NCBI GenBank assembly: GCA_016124585.1
Contig: WGNL01000010.1
Span: 186,001-250,000, forward strand
Reading direction: 5' to 3'
From: Bacteroidota bacterium
GTDB taxonomy: Bacteria; Bacteroidota; Bacteroidia; Chitinophagales; Saprospiraceae
Length of the DNA: 64,000 nucleotides
The notes beneath the pieces are model-generated. The model saw only the letters and a program-made list of their open reading frames with translations. It had not been told where the DNA came from and made no database searches. The number at the start of each line of letters is the position of its first letter. Within the stretch, counting starts at the first letter, position 1. Below are positions 43,704-52,575 of this stretch, piece after piece. A program made the translations under genes and the position numbers.

Positions 43704-44561
43704 TCACTCCAATCCCGTTACCACCTTCTCTGCCAGTCCCAAGGTCGTGCTCTGCGAGAGCCGAACCCGTCGCACAGGCTGGTTCCAATCATCTGCCAAG
43801 GCTGCCCAGATATGGTAATTGCCGCTGCTGTCCCGTTCACAAAAGACGCCAAGAGACATGTTGGTATTCCCACCCAGTATTTTCAGCACTTTGCGCTCTA
43901 CGTTGGTGACGGCGGAAATGTTTGGTTCATGAAGCTGTCGTTGCACGAGACGGCGAGTTTCGATGTCGTCGGCGCAGCAGAGGTAGGCGAGTACGCCCTG
44001 CGCTGGAGCAGTGGTGAATTCCCTTATGTTGAGCTTTATTTTTTCGATGCCATCTAGTTCAAGGCGGAGGCGGGCAAGATCGGCATTGGCCATCACGAGG
44101 GCATCGAAATCGCCGGAGCGGAGCTGGTCGAGCAGGGTGGGCACATTGCTGTAGCTTTTCTTGAATTGTACATCGGGCCGATAACCCAGCAGTTGCGACT
44201 TTCGGCGGGTCGTTGAGGCATAGACTACCGCCCCATTTTTCAACCCAAACAATTGGCTGGTAGCCTCCCCCTGTCGGATGAGCAGGCAGTCGGCGGGGTC
44301 TTCCCGAAAGCTGATACCTGCAATTATAAGCCCTTCGGGCTGAGTAGTAGGCAGCTCACAGAGGTTGTGTACGGCAAGGTCGAGGTCGCCACGGAGCATG
44401 GCCATTTCAATTTCCTTACTAAAATGGGTATCTTCTTTGTCTGCGCTTTCAAAAATGATCAATTCGGCCTCCACGTTTTTTTCCGCTAAACAAAACTTGG
44501 TGTAGTTGGCCTGCCATAAGGCAAGTGGGTTGTTCTTTGCCCCAATTTTTATTTTCTTCAA
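43704..44561 (-). CDS. hemC: hydroxymethylbilane synthase-like protein (HemC) lacking the cofactor cysteine
   Basis: 285 aa if started at TTG 44561 (KKIKIGAKNNPLALWQAN, the normal HemC N-terminus). The only upstream ATG (44657) would add 32 residues encoded by repeat DNA and lies upstream of a -7 box, so I reject it. HemC motifs are present but drifted: VHNLCELPTTQPEGL for HSLKDVPT, YASTTRRKSQLL for GTSSLRR, DALVMANADLARL, and TAPAQGVLAYLC for PAPGQGALA. The dipyrromethane attachment site, normally LxGGCxxP, reads ILGGNTNMSLGVFCERD, so the Cys is Asn. HemC joins four porphobilinogen units in haem synthesis. Either this copy is inactive or uses another residue. Divergent from lpxD. Confidence 0.72.
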   Translation of the reverse strand: MKKIKIGAKNNPLALWQANYTKFCLAEKNVEAELIIFESADKEDTHFSKEIEMAMLRGDLDLAVHNLCELPTTQPEGLIIAGISFREDPADCLLIRQGEATSQLFGLKNGAVVYASTTRRKSQLLGYRPDVQFKKSYSNVPTLLDQLRSGDFDALVMANADLARLRLELDGIEKIKLNIREFTTAPAQGVLAYLCCADDIETRRLVQRQLHEPNISAVTNVERKVLKILGGNTNMSLGVFCERDSSGNYHIWAALADDWNQPVRRVRLSQSTTLGLAEKVVTGLE

Positions 44562-44576
44562 AATGCTTTTTTGAGG

Positions 44577-44584
44577 CAAAATTA
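44577..44584 (-). promoter_or_regulatory. -7 box TAATTTTG for hemC
   Basis: Exact TAnnTTTG on the minus strand, 15 bp before the proposed TTG start at 44561. It supports a short leader and the downstream start choice. Confidence 0.5.
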
Positions 44585-44620
44585 CTCGCCAAAACCAGAA
44601 AGGTTTGCCAATTACCAAAA

Positions 44621-44659
44621 AACTGTCAACTGCTAACTGCCAACTGCCAACTCCCAACT
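44621..44659. repeat. octamer tandem words (AACTGCC) between hemC and lpxD
   Basis: Words AACTGTC, AACTGCT, AACTGCC, AACTGCC and AACTCCC in succession with 7-8-bp spacing. It fills the interval between the divergent promoters. Confidence 0.55.
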
Positions 44660-44666
44660 ATCTTTG
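44659..44666 (+). promoter_or_regulatory. -7 box TATCTTTG directly before lpxD
   Basis: Exact TAnnTTTG; only five bases separate it from ATG 44672. A transcript starting at the usual distance would be leaderless. Confidence 0.5.
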
Positions 44667-44671
44667 CGCCC

Positions 44672-45694
44672 ATGCAAATCGCAGCCAAAGAAATAGCCCG
44701 AATGCTCGGTGGCACCCTGGAGGGAGATGGTGAGGTATTGGTGGACAAGCCAGGCAAAATTGAGCAGGGAGGCCCCGGCACCCTCACGTTTTTGGCCAAT
44801 CCCCGTTACGAACAGTACGCCTACACGACTCCTTCCGCAGCCGTGCTGGTGCCCCGTGATTTTTCACCAACGCAAACAATAGCCGCCGCCGCTCTCATCC
44901 GGGTGGACGATGTCTATAATTGCCTCCGAATTTTGATGGAAAAATTCGGGGGGCAAATCCAGAATGGAGTGGGCATTTCCGATCGGGCTTTCATCCACCC
45001 GTCGGCTGCATTGGGTGAAGGTGTTTCCATCGGCATGTTCAGCGTGGTGGAAGAAGGGGCGAGCATTTCCGAAGGTACTGACATCCATGCGCAGGTTTTT
45101 TTGGGTAAAAATGTTACGGTAGGCAAAAACTGCCAGATTTACCCCGGTGTGAAGATTTACCACGACTGCGTCATTGGCGACAACTGTATTTTGCACAGCA
45201 ACGTGGTCATTGGAAGCGATGGTTTTGGTTTCGTTCCGCAAACAGACGGTAGTTTTCTCAAGCTTCCGCAGCTTGGCAACGTGGTGCTGGAAGCCGACGT
45301 GGAAATCGGGGCGAACACCACCATTGACCGAGCGACGATGGGAAGTACTTACATCCGGCGGGGCGCCAAACTCGACAACCTCGTAATGGTAGCGCACAAT
45401 GTTGACCTCGGTGAGCACACGGTGGTAGCGGCACAGGCAGGTTTTGCAGGCAGCACCAAAATCGGGAAACATTGCCGCATCGGAGGCCAAGCTGGTTTCG
45501 TCGGCCACATCGAAGTGGCGGATGGCACGCAGGTACAGGCGCAGAGTGGGGTAGCAGCTTCGGTGAAGACACCTGGCACGGCGCTCTATGGTTCGCCAGC
45601 TTTGCCCTACAATGATTACCTTCGCTCCTACGCCGTTTTCAAAAAACTACCTGAACTGTTTAGAAAAATAAATGAAATGATAAAAAAGGGATGA
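44672..45694 (+). CDS. lpxD: UDP-3-O-acylglucosamine N-acyltransferase LpxD
   Basis: 340 aa from ATG 44672 (MQIAAKEIARMLGGTLEGDG, the usual LpxD start); the longer frame from 44525 reads through promoter and repeats. An N-terminal uridine-binding domain (to ~100, with GTLTFLANPRYEQYAYTTPSA split) precedes a left-handed beta-helix of hexapeptide repeats (GVSIGMFSVVEEG, GVKIYHDCVIGDNCILHSN, GSDGFGFV, the catalytic-type His in VMVAHNVDLGEH). A C-terminal helix ends the protein. It adds the second 3-hydroxyacyl chain to the lipid A precursor in the cytoplasm. First gene of an lpxD-lpxC/fabZ-lpxA cluster. Confidence 0.95.
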   Translation: MQIAAKEIARMLGGTLEGDGEVLVDKPGKIEQGGPGTLTFLANPRYEQYAYTTPSAAVLVPRDFSPTQTIAAAALIRVDDVYNCLRILMEKFGGQIQNGVGISDRAFIHPSAALGEGVSIGMFSVVEEGASISEGTDIHAQVFLGKNVTVGKNCQIYPGVKIYHDCVIGDNCILHSNVVIGSDGFGFVPQTDGSFLKLPQLGNVVLEADVEIGANTTIDRATMGSTYIRRGAKLDNLVMVAHNVDLGEHTVVAAQAGFAGSTKIGKHCRIGGQAGFVGHIEVADGTQVQAQSGVAASVKTPGTALYGSPALPYNDYLRSYAVFKKLPELFRKINEMIKKG

Positions 45695-45728
45695 GGTGTG
45701 AGGGATAAGGAATGAAAGTCGTAGCTGC

Positions 45729-45759
45729 TTCATCCCTCATCCCTCATCCCTCATCCCTG
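45729..45759. repeat. octamer tandem repeat (TCATCCC) between lpxD and lpxC/fabZ
   Basis: Four copies of CTCATCCC-type words in a row, preceded at 45690-45708 by the partly complementary GGGATGAGG...GAGGGATAAGG, so the 75-bp junction can fold into a hairpin. The same words recur at 53790-53838. Confidence 0.65.
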
Positions 45760-45769
45760 ATTCGAGACT

Positions 45770-47191
45770 ATGAATCAGCATACCATAAAACAGCCAGTGA
45801 CCATCAAAGGTATAGGCTTGCACACTGGTCACGATGTGACGATGACCTTCCGCCCAGCAGATACTGGGCATGGTGTCAAATTCCAGCGCATTGATTTGAG
45901 TGAAAAACCCACCATTAAGGCGGATGTGAGCCAAGTGGTGTCCACGCTGCGGGGCACGACCATCCAGCAGGGGAACGCTCACGTCAGCACGGTGGAACAT
46001 GCGTTGGCGGCACTTTTTGGCATGTGCATCGACAATGTGCTCATTGAAATTGATGGGCCAGAAGTGCCAATACTGGACGGAAGTTCAGCCCCATTTGTGC
46101 GTGCCTTGGAAGAAGCTGGACTTGCTGAGCAGGCCGATGAACGGGAATACCTCGAAATCACGGAACCTATCCGATTTTATGATGAAACAACTGGAACCGA
46201 ACTGATGGCCATGCCCGCCGAAAGTTTTCAGGTGACGACCATGATTGACTTCAATTCAAAAATACTTGGACAGCAGTATGCTTCCTTGTTGAATGAGGAG
46301 GAGTTTGCATCGGAAATAGCGCCTTGCCGTACTTTTGTGTTCTTGCATGAACTGGAGTATCTGGTTGACCATAACCTAATAAAAGGGGGTGATCTGAGCA
46401 ACGCTATTGTCATCGTAGATCGCTTGATGACGCAGGAGGATTTGGATGCTTTGGCTAAAAAGCTGAACAAGCCGAGCGTGAAAATTGACAAGGAAGGTAT
46501 TCTGAATACCATCGAATTGTACTACAACAACGAACCAGCCCGTCACAAACTACTGGATGTCTTGGGGGATTTAGCACTGGTGGGCAAGCCGATCAAAGGA
46601 AAAATAGTAGCAACAAAACCGGGCCATACGGCCAATATCGAATTTGCGAAGCAGCTCAAAAAGGCATGGATAGAACAGCGTAGGCTAAAGGGTGTGCCGA
46701 AATACGACCCAAATGCTGAGCCTGTTTACACCACGATGGATGTAGCAAAATACCTACCGCACCGTTACCCGTTTTTGTTGGTGGACAAAATCATCGAAAT
46801 TTCAGACAACCATGTGGTCGGCGTGAAAAACGTGACCTTCAACGAAGCATTTTTTCAGGGGCATTTCCCAGGGAATCCAGTGTTTCCGGGGGTTTTGCAA
46901 ATTGAAGCGCTGGCACAAGCTGGCGGTATTCTTGCACTTTCAAAAGTGGGCGACCCAGGCAATTGGGATACTTATTTTGTGAAAATAGATGGCGTAAAAT
47001 TTAAAAATAAAGTTTCGCCTGGTGATACCTTGATTTTGAAAATGGAACTCACGGCACCTATTCGGCGTGGATTGGTGCAGATGCACGGCACAGCCTATGT
47101 CGGCAATAAATTGGTTTCGGAAGGAGAGCTGACGGCTCAAATCGTAAGGCGGACTGAAAAGCAGGAAGCAGTGTTGGAAAAGGAGGTATAA
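45770..47191 (+). CDS. lpxC-fabZ: bifunctional LpxC deacetylase / FabZ dehydratase
   Basis: 473 aa, the fusion typical of Bacteroidota. Residues 1-~305 are LpxC: TIKGIGLHTGHDVTM, zinc ligands in VSTVEHALAALFG and HKLLDVLGDLAL, plus DGPEVPILDGSSAPFV. LpxC removes the acetyl group of UDP-3-O-acyl-GlcNAc, the committed step of lipid A synthesis. Residues ~320-465 are FabZ: YLPHRYPFLLVDKIIE with the active His, FQGHFPGNPVFPGVLQIEALAQAGG with the active Glu; it dehydrates 3-hydroxyacyl-ACP for fatty-acid elongation. The fusion ties the two uses of 3-hydroxyacyl-ACP. It follows lpxD after 75 bp of octamer repeats. Confidence 0.97.
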   Translation: MNQHTIKQPVTIKGIGLHTGHDVTMTFRPADTGHGVKFQRIDLSEKPTIKADVSQVVSTLRGTTIQQGNAHVSTVEHALAALFGMCIDNVLIEIDGPEVPILDGSSAPFVRALEEAGLAEQADEREYLEITEPIRFYDETTGTELMAMPAESFQVTTMIDFNSKILGQQYASLLNEEEFASEIAPCRTFVFLHELEYLVDHNLIKGGDLSNAIVIVDRLMTQEDLDALAKKLNKPSVKIDKEGILNTIELYYNNEPARHKLLDVLGDLALVGKPIKGKIVATKPGHTANIEFAKQLKKAWIEQRRLKGVPKYDPNAEPVYTTMDVAKYLPHRYPFLLVDKIIEISDNHVVGVKNVTFNEAFFQGHFPGNPVFPGVLQIEALAQAGGILALSKVGDPGNWDTYFVKIDGVKFKNKVSPGDTLILKMELTAPIRRGLVQMHGTAYVGNKLVSEGELTAQIVRRTEKQEAVLEKEV

Positions 47192-47664
47192 TTTAAATTT
47201 TTGCAGACCATTTCGAAAAACTTAATTTTAATGGACAATAAAAAGAAGCGGATTTAGTTAAAAAGACGTTAAGGAAAAACAAGGAACCGAAGCCGGGAAA
47301 TAATTGACCAATTTGAAAGGACGAGTTAAAAAAGCATTACAAATCCAGTTACCCGTCAATTTTAAAGGCATAAGGCACACAATCTAGAGCAACCCGCTGA
47401 AAATCAATAGTTTACAGAGCCTTGACCAACTTTACTTTGACAAATTGTGCAAATAATTAACTAGCTTTTTTAAAAATAATTCGCAATAGACGACTTTACA
47501 TCCTTCATTCTGCCACATTATTTTCTCTCCGTGCCAACCCACGGCAATTGAACAAAGCAATACCAGTTCATGTTGGTGTGGATTCTGAAAGTTCCGTTTT
47601 TAAATTTGGTTCGCTAAGGAACAATTTCGAGAACACCTAAGTAATTAACATTTTAATTTTTCTG
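47192..47664. other. intergenic region before lpxA
   Basis: 473 bp, AT-rich, without an ORF I can support. A TAAATTTG box at 47601-47608 probably drives lpxA, which therefore may not depend on the lpxD promoter. Nothing else recognised. Confidence 0.5.
47601..47608 (+). promoter_or_regulatory. -7 box TAAATTTG for lpxA
   Basis: Exact TAnnTTTG, 56 bp before ATG 47665. Confidence 0.45.
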
Positions 47665-48510
47665 ATGAAAGTAACTACTGAACAGCCAGCTGTTTTACCA
47701 CACCTCAACGGCAGTAGCCATATCATGCGATACATCCATCCGGAAGCCCAAATAGGCCAAAACGTAACCGTCGAACCATTTACGACAATCGGCAGAGATG
47801 TTGTAATCGGCGATGATACTTGGATAGGCCCGAATGTTACCATCATGGATGGCTCCCGCATCGGTAACGGCTGTAAAATCTTTCCTGGCGCAGTAGTTGG
47901 TGCCGTACCCCAAGACCTCAAATTCAAAGGTGAATATAGTTTGGTTGAACTGGGAAACAATGTCATCGTGCGGGAGTACGTGACACTAAACCGGGGTACA
48001 AAAGCTAGTCAAACGACCACCATTGGGGCTGGTACCTTGCTCATGGCCTATGTTCATGTGGCGCACGATTGCCATATTGGTAAAAATTGCGTGGTTGCCA
48101 ACGGCGTCACCATGGCAGGGCATATCGAAGTTGAAGATTTCGTGACCTTGGGCGGCTTGAGTGCCGTTCATCAGTTTGTCAAAATTGGCGCACATGCCTT
48201 TGTGGGCGGAGGTTCTTTGGTGCGGAAAGACATTCCGCCATACGTAAAAGCCGCTCGTGAGCCGCTTTCCTATGCTGGCATCAATTCCGTTGGCCTACGT
48301 CGCCGGGGTTTTACAGCAGAGCAAATTCACGTTATTCAGGATGTTTATCGTATCCTATTTGTAAAGAGCTACAATACTACCCAAGCTATTGAAATCATTG
48401 AAACGGAAATCGAGGCTACCGTTGAACGGGACTATATCCTAGAGTTCCTTCGCAAAGCCGACCGTGGTATCATGCGGGGATTTCACGGGCTCAATGGGAA
48501 AAAGGGATAA
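47665..48510 (+). CDS. lpxA: UDP-N-acetylglucosamine acyltransferase LpxA
   Basis: 281 aa from ATG 47665; ATG 47725 (MRYIHPEAQIGQNVTVEPF) would give 261 aa, the usual family length, and is a real alternative. The longer start has an AT-rich leader and a nearer promoter. Hexapeptide beta-helix repeats (HPEAQIGQNVTVEPFTTIG, DTWIGPNVTIMDGSRIG) run to residue ~200. The catalytic His lies in MAYVHVAHDCHIGKN, and the C-terminal helical domain contains INSVGLRRRGFTAEQI. It transfers the first 3-hydroxyacyl chain from ACP to UDP-GlcNAc, opening lipid A synthesis. Cytoplasmic trimer. Confidence 0.95.
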   Translation: MKVTTEQPAVLPHLNGSSHIMRYIHPEAQIGQNVTVEPFTTIGRDVVIGDDTWIGPNVTIMDGSRIGNGCKIFPGAVVGAVPQDLKFKGEYSLVELGNNVIVREYVTLNRGTKASQTTTIGAGTLLMAYVHVAHDCHIGKNCVVANGVTMAGHIEVEDFVTLGGLSAVHQFVKIGAHAFVGGGSLVRKDIPPYVKAAREPLSYAGINSVGLRRRGFTAEQIHVIQDVYRILFVKSYNTTQAIEIIETEIEATVERDYILEFLRKADRGIMRGFHGLNGKKG

Positions 48511-48589
48511 GGCTCCTCCAAATGAATTGAGGGATGCCTTGAGCCGTTCCTCAATTCTCAATATCTTTGAGAAGCCCTCCTCCATCTGA

Positions 48590-49501
48590 ATGTCAACAAA
48601 AAATCTAGAAAAAAGGCTGGAGAAAATTGAACGTCTGGCACGTGGCAATGTGCTGAGTCGGTTGTTGAACAACCCCATGCGTTATGCTGATGCCATCAGT
48701 TACTGGCGGCTGTTTTACCCGTTCACAAAGCGTGGCAGGTATGCAAACGCCCGAACTTTTTTCGATGCGGACATGCAGGTGGTGCTGCCCTCGGCTACCG
48801 AGATTTACCTTTTTGGCGCAAAAACGCATGATTCGGAAATCCGACTTGCCCGTTTTTTGATGAAAAACCTAAATCCCGGCAATACTTTCTGTGACATCGG
48901 TGCGCATTTTGGCTACTTTAGTTTGCTTGCTTCGAAATTAGTGGGTGAAGCTGGGTATGTTTTGTCTTTTGAGGCCTCCCTTTCCACTTTTGGCATTTTG
49001 AAAAAAAACACTGCGCCATATCAAAATGTCCTACCGCTGCATCGAGCTGCTTCTAATGAAGCTAAGAATTTGGTCTTCAATGAGTTCCCCCCGCTTTTTT
49101 CAGAATACAACTCGCTGATTTTACCTAAAATCGAAAATGCAGCTTGGCTCAAAAACAACCCTCCGCAACGGGTTGAAGTGGCGGGTATCCGGCTTGATGA
49201 TTATTTTGATGAAAAAAAGACAAAGCCAGAAATCGTGAAGATAGATGTGGAAGGTGCTGAACCGCAGGTTTTGCAGGGCATGTCAAAATTTCTCTTAGAA
49301 AATTCTCCGATAGTTGTGATGGAATACCTGATTTCGAGCAGCCAAAACGAGGCACACAGAAAATCAATAGATATTGCAAAGGGGCTGGGGTTCAAGGTTT
49401 TTAGGATAGAAAATGACGGGAGCTTGATGTCTTGTAGTGATGTTGAGGCTAACATGAACGAGCTTGGTTTGGACTCTGATAATATTGTGTTGAAGAAATG
49501 A
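48590..49501 (+). CDS. FkbM-family SAM-dependent methyltransferase
   Basis: 303 aa, cytoplasmic. The class I methyltransferase motif I is FCDIGAHFGYFSLLASKLVG, then VLSFEASLSTFGILKKN with the acidic SAM-ribose ligand. The FkbM-specific end is VEVAGIRLDDYFDE with PEIVKIDVEGAEPQVLQGM. FkbM proteins methylate hydroxyls of sugars or secondary metabolites; next to lpxA an envelope glycan substrate is plausible but not shown. The N-terminal ~75 residues (EKRLEKIERLARGN) are a helical extension. ATG 48590 is 80 bp after lpxA, so co-transcription is possible. Confidence 0.83.
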   Translation: MSTKNLEKRLEKIERLARGNVLSRLLNNPMRYADAISYWRLFYPFTKRGRYANARTFFDADMQVVLPSATEIYLFGAKTHDSEIRLARFLMKNLNPGNTFCDIGAHFGYFSLLASKLVGEAGYVLSFEASLSTFGILKKNTAPYQNVLPLHRAASNEAKNLVFNEFPPLFSEYNSLILPKIENAAWLKNNPPQRVEVAGIRLDDYFDEKKTKPEIVKIDVEGAEPQVLQGMSKFLLENSPIVVMEYLISSSQNEAHRKSIDIAKGLGFKVFRIENDGSLMSCSDVEANMNELGLDSDNIVLKK

Positions 49502-49660
49502 CCAAGTTGTTTTGGTCATAAAATTGATAGACTGGTTAGGAGCTTGCTGGAAACTGCCTGTTTGCCGTCATTTCAAAAAAAAATGCTCCTACTTGCCCCC
49601 GATATGCGATATTTGCAAAGCATTTTCAAGCTAATATTCGCTGCACCGAAGTTCGTACGG

Positions 49661-50053
49661 ATGAAATATTTCAGCACCATCATTTTTCTATTGTTTTTTT
49701 CTGCTGTGTCAGTCCATGCTCAGGGCGTTCGGCGTTTATTGCTTTTTGCAGGTGATTCAACGAATTCAGATCTAAAAATACAGCGGGAATGGCTCCAAGC
49801 TGACTCGGCAGGCGTGGTGCAACGTGATATTTGGATTGCTATTTTTGCTGATGCCCGCACTTTCCGGCGGATGTACGACCACCATGATGTGGACCGGGAC
49901 GAATTTACCTTGGTTTTGATGCGTAAAGATGGCACGCAGCAGTTTCGTTCAGAGAAACCAGTGCCGTTGAAGGATTTGTTTGAAATTATTGACAGCCCGC
50001 CGGCGCAGGCAGTCGAAATTGGGAATAACAAGCCGAGAAACAACCAGAATTGA
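49661..50053 (+). CDS. secreted DUF4174-type protein
   Basis: 130 aa from ATG 49661 (MKYFSTIIFLLFFSAVSVHAQ signal peptide); the open frame extends to 49544 but would bury the signal. The mature part, RRLLLFAGDSTNSDLKIQREWL, IFADARTFRRMYDHHDV and FTLVLMRKDGTQQFRSEKPVPLKDLFEIID, matches the thioredoxin-like DUF4174 layout without the CxxC. Periplasmic; function unknown. It ends 15 bp before the convergent dnaG stop with no visible terminator. Confidence 0.72.
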   Translation: MKYFSTIIFLLFFSAVSVHAQGVRRLLLFAGDSTNSDLKIQREWLQADSAGVVQRDIWIAIFADARTFRRMYDHHDVDRDEFTLVLMRKDGTQQFRSEKPVPLKDLFEIIDSPPAQAVEIGNNKPRNNQN

Positions 50054-50068
50054 GCACCAGTTTAGTTT

Positions 50069-52045
50069 TTATTTCAGTACGACCATACCCAACTGCTTCA
50101 TCAGTTCATTCCTCATTTCATTCAATTTCATCTGCACTTTCAGTAAGCGAATTAGTTGTGCAGCATCGTCCTTAGCTACTTCCTTCATCTGATGCTGGTT
50201 TTTTTCACAAAGGCGGATCACTTTTCGAAGTTTGAACTGTAGTAAGGCACTCACACTGTCCTTGTTGAAATTGTCTTCTGGCTTTTTTTGCGACCTGAGA
50301 TACATTTCATGCATTTCCCAACCGGGGCTGTATTCCCAAGGGGAATGCAATAAATCAACAGCCAATTCACTGATTGTCTGATCATGGTGGCCGATGAAAT
50401 ATTGTGTAGTTACGGGTGTTTTTCCCAAAACCAACTGCATGGCCTCACGAGCGATGCGCAGATAATCAGGGTTGTCAAAATCCTCCAAAACTTCCTCAAT
50501 ATTCCCCAACACGAACTCCGCCACCGTCATGTTTTCGTTTTCGTCATATAGTTTTCCGCCTGCCTCCACTAAAATCCGGGCAATGTCCCGTTCCTGAAAT
50601 TCATGGCCAGCCGTCCGAGGCTTTGGACTGATGATGTTTGGAAAATCATCCGATTCTGGTGGTGCCTCGGATGGGAACTCACCGTCATTTTCCGGTACAA
50701 TATTGACTTTGACTTCCTGTTTTTTGCGCTTATCGAAGTCCCGTTTTTGGAGAATTTGTTTTACCGCTTTGTTCGTCTCCGATACTAGCACTTCCTCCTC
50801 CAATTCCATCACCCTGGCACATTCCTTTACGTAAAAGGAACGCTTGAACGGGTCAGGCACCCGACTGATGCTATCCACAATGTCACGAACAAGGCCTGCT
50901 TTTTTGACGGGGTCGCCTTTTGTCTCCGTCAGCAATAGGTTGGTTTTGAACAGGATAAAATCCTTAGACTCCTTGTCAATAAATTCCTGAAAAGCTGCTG
51001 CACCCACTTTTTGCAGATAACTATCGGGGTCGTCACCATCCGGAATGAGTACTACCCGTACGTTCATGTCCTGCTCCAATACCATGTCAAGGCCACGTAG
51101 GGCAGCTTTCACACCCGCCGCATCACCGTCGTACAGTATTTTTATATTTGGCGTAAAACGCTTGATAAGGGCAATTTGGCCTTCAGTGAGCGAGGTGCCA
51201 GAGCTTGCCACCACGTTTTCGATGCCGGCCTGATGGAGTGAAATCACATCCGTGTAACCTTCCACGAGTATGCATTCATCGGCTTTTCGAATGGCCGTTT
51301 TTGCATGGAATGCGCCGTAGAGGTTTTTGTTTTTGATATAAATCTCCGTTTCTGGAGAGTTGATGTACTTGGGCGCTTTGGCGTCCTTTTCCATGATGCG
51401 CCCAGCGAAGGCGATAGGTTTTCCACTCAGGTTGTGGATGGTGAACATGACCCTGTTGCGGAAAAAATCCTTGTCGTATTGCGAAGCGAGCCCCAGTTTC
51501 TTCAAAAAATCGAGCTTGTATCCCGTTTGGGTCACTTTTTTCACAAAAGCATCTTGCTCATTGGGGGCGTAGCCCAATCCAAATTTTCGTATAGTATCTT
51601 CCCGAAATCCTCGTCCTTTAAAATAGCTCAGGCCCACACTTTTACCCATATCCGTCTCGAAAAGTTGGTCTTGATAAAATTGACGTGCAAACTCATTAAG
51701 GATATAAAGGCTTTCTTCTGCTTGTTGCTGTGCTACTGCTTCAGGTGTTAGTTGGACTTCTTCGATTTCAATGCGGTATTTGCGGGCGAGGTACCGAAGC
51801 GCATCAGGGTAGGAGAGGTGCTCATGCTCCATGATAAACTTGGCGGGGTCGCCAGCTTTCCCACAACCGAAGCATTTGAAGATGTTCTTGGCTGGCGAAA
51901 CTGTAAAAGAGGGGGTCTTTTCGTTGTGGAATGGACAAAGGCCGATCATGTTCACACCCCGCCTTCGCAAGTTGACGTAGTCCTGTATCACTTCCTCGAT
52001 TTTAGCAGTTTCGAGGATTTCTTGTACTGTTTTCTGCGGAATCAA
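50069..52045 (-). CDS. dnaG: DNA primase
   Basis: 658 aa. N-terminal CHC2 zinc finger (GLCPFHNEKTPSFTV, FKCFGCGKAGD, ligands C-H-C-C) for template recognition. The RNA-polymerase domain with TOPRIM fold follows: ILVEGYTDVISLHQAG, ASSGTSLTEGQ, KILYDGDAAGVKAALRG, the acidic metal cluster. The C-terminal ~200 residues form the helical DnaB-binding region. It makes RNA primers for replication. dnaB lies 3.3 kb away on the other strand. A TACTTTTG box is at 52168-52161 on the minus strand. ATG 52045 fits the family start (IPQKTVQEILETAKIEEVI). Confidence 0.96.
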   Translation of the reverse strand: MIPQKTVQEILETAKIEEVIQDYVNLRRRGVNMIGLCPFHNEKTPSFTVSPAKNIFKCFGCGKAGDPAKFIMEHEHLSYPDALRYLARKYRIEIEEVQLTPEAVAQQQAEESLYILNEFARQFYQDQLFETDMGKSVGLSYFKGRGFREDTIRKFGLGYAPNEQDAFVKKVTQTGYKLDFLKKLGLASQYDKDFFRNRVMFTIHNLSGKPIAFAGRIMEKDAKAPKYINSPETEIYIKNKNLYGAFHAKTAIRKADECILVEGYTDVISLHQAGIENVVASSGTSLTEGQIALIKRFTPNIKILYDGDAAGVKAALRGLDMVLEQDMNVRVVLIPDGDDPDSYLQKVGAAAFQEFIDKESKDFILFKTNLLLTETKGDPVKKAGLVRDIVDSISRVPDPFKRSFYVKECARVMELEEEVLVSETNKAVKQILQKRDFDKRKKQEVKVNIVPENDGEFPSEAPPESDDFPNIISPKPRTAGHEFQERDIARILVEAGGKLYDENENMTVAEFVLGNIEEVLEDFDNPDYLRIAREAMQLVLGKTPVTTQYFIGHHDQTISELAVDLLHSPWEYSPGWEMHEMYLRSQKKPEDNFNKDSVSALLQFKLRKVIRLCEKNQHQMKEVAKDDAAQLIRLLKVQMKLNEMRNELMKQLGMVVLK

Positions 52046-52160
52046 TGGGAGAATCGTTTGTTTTTGAAAGAATTTTCAGCTCAAAATAGCAGTTAGACAA
52101 CTTCGTCGTACTGCAATGCGTTATTTTGGTAACAATTTTTGCACAATACTACGGCTTCAA

Positions 52161-52168
52161 CAAAAGTA
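52161..52168 (-). promoter_or_regulatory. -7 box TACTTTTG for dnaG
   Basis: Exact TAnnTTTG on the minus strand, 116 bp before the dnaG ATG. Transcription goes away from the structured repeats at 52.5-52.9 kb. Confidence 0.45.
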
Positions 52169-52349
52169 GTTTATTTTTAAAAATCGGAATAACTCGCATG
52201 TTTGTTGCCACTTCGTTCACGGCCTGTTTTTTCTCGATACTTTGGCCGACCACACTAACGGGAACTTACCAACTGAGAATCAGCTATTTATAATTGAATT
52301 AGAATTTTTTTTTTCGAAAGTTGTGCTTTCGGTGTGTGAAGTTTTTGGG

Positions 52350-52388
52350 GTTTGTTCATCTATAGGTTGTCTTTAACGATGAACAAAC
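52350..52388. other. isolated perfect stem-loop
   Basis: GTTTGTTCATC (52350-52360) pairs perfectly with GATGAACAAAC (52378-52388) around a 17-base loop. No T-run follows. It precedes the three tandem hairpin repeats and may belong to the first transcript. Confidence 0.6.
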
Positions 52389-52514
52389 TGAAAAGCGAAA
52401 AGACATCGCAAAGCGAAAAAACAAGGACTAATGGGAAGGCTTAAAAACGAATTTTTTCCTACCGAAGAAGGACGAATTCCTTTACTACACAACATCATTT
52501 TACCAAAAGAAATA

Positions 52515-52575
52515 ATTGGGTGTTCTCATAGTGTGTGGGCTGCCCCGCTACCTGGTGTGGTTGGGGCAGTTTTTT
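52515..52575 (+). ncRNA. putative structured RNA, copy 1 of 3
   Basis: A conserved ~25-nt stretch (52515-52539, core GGGTGTTCT then ATAGTGTGTGGG) is followed immediately by the stem CTGCCCC (52540-52546) / GGGGCAG (52563-52569) and TTTTTT on the + strand. Transcript start unknown. No protein can be supported across the copies, since frame and stops differ. Confidence 0.45.

Noticed and set aside
44562-44657. ATG 44657 as hemC start
   Set aside because: The extra 32 residues are encoded by the octamer repeats and by sequence upstream of the TAATTTTG box, and do not resemble HemC.
47192-47664. Possible gene in the 473-bp gap before lpxA
   Set aside because: No open frame of useful length and no conserved motif; only a -7 box is supportable.
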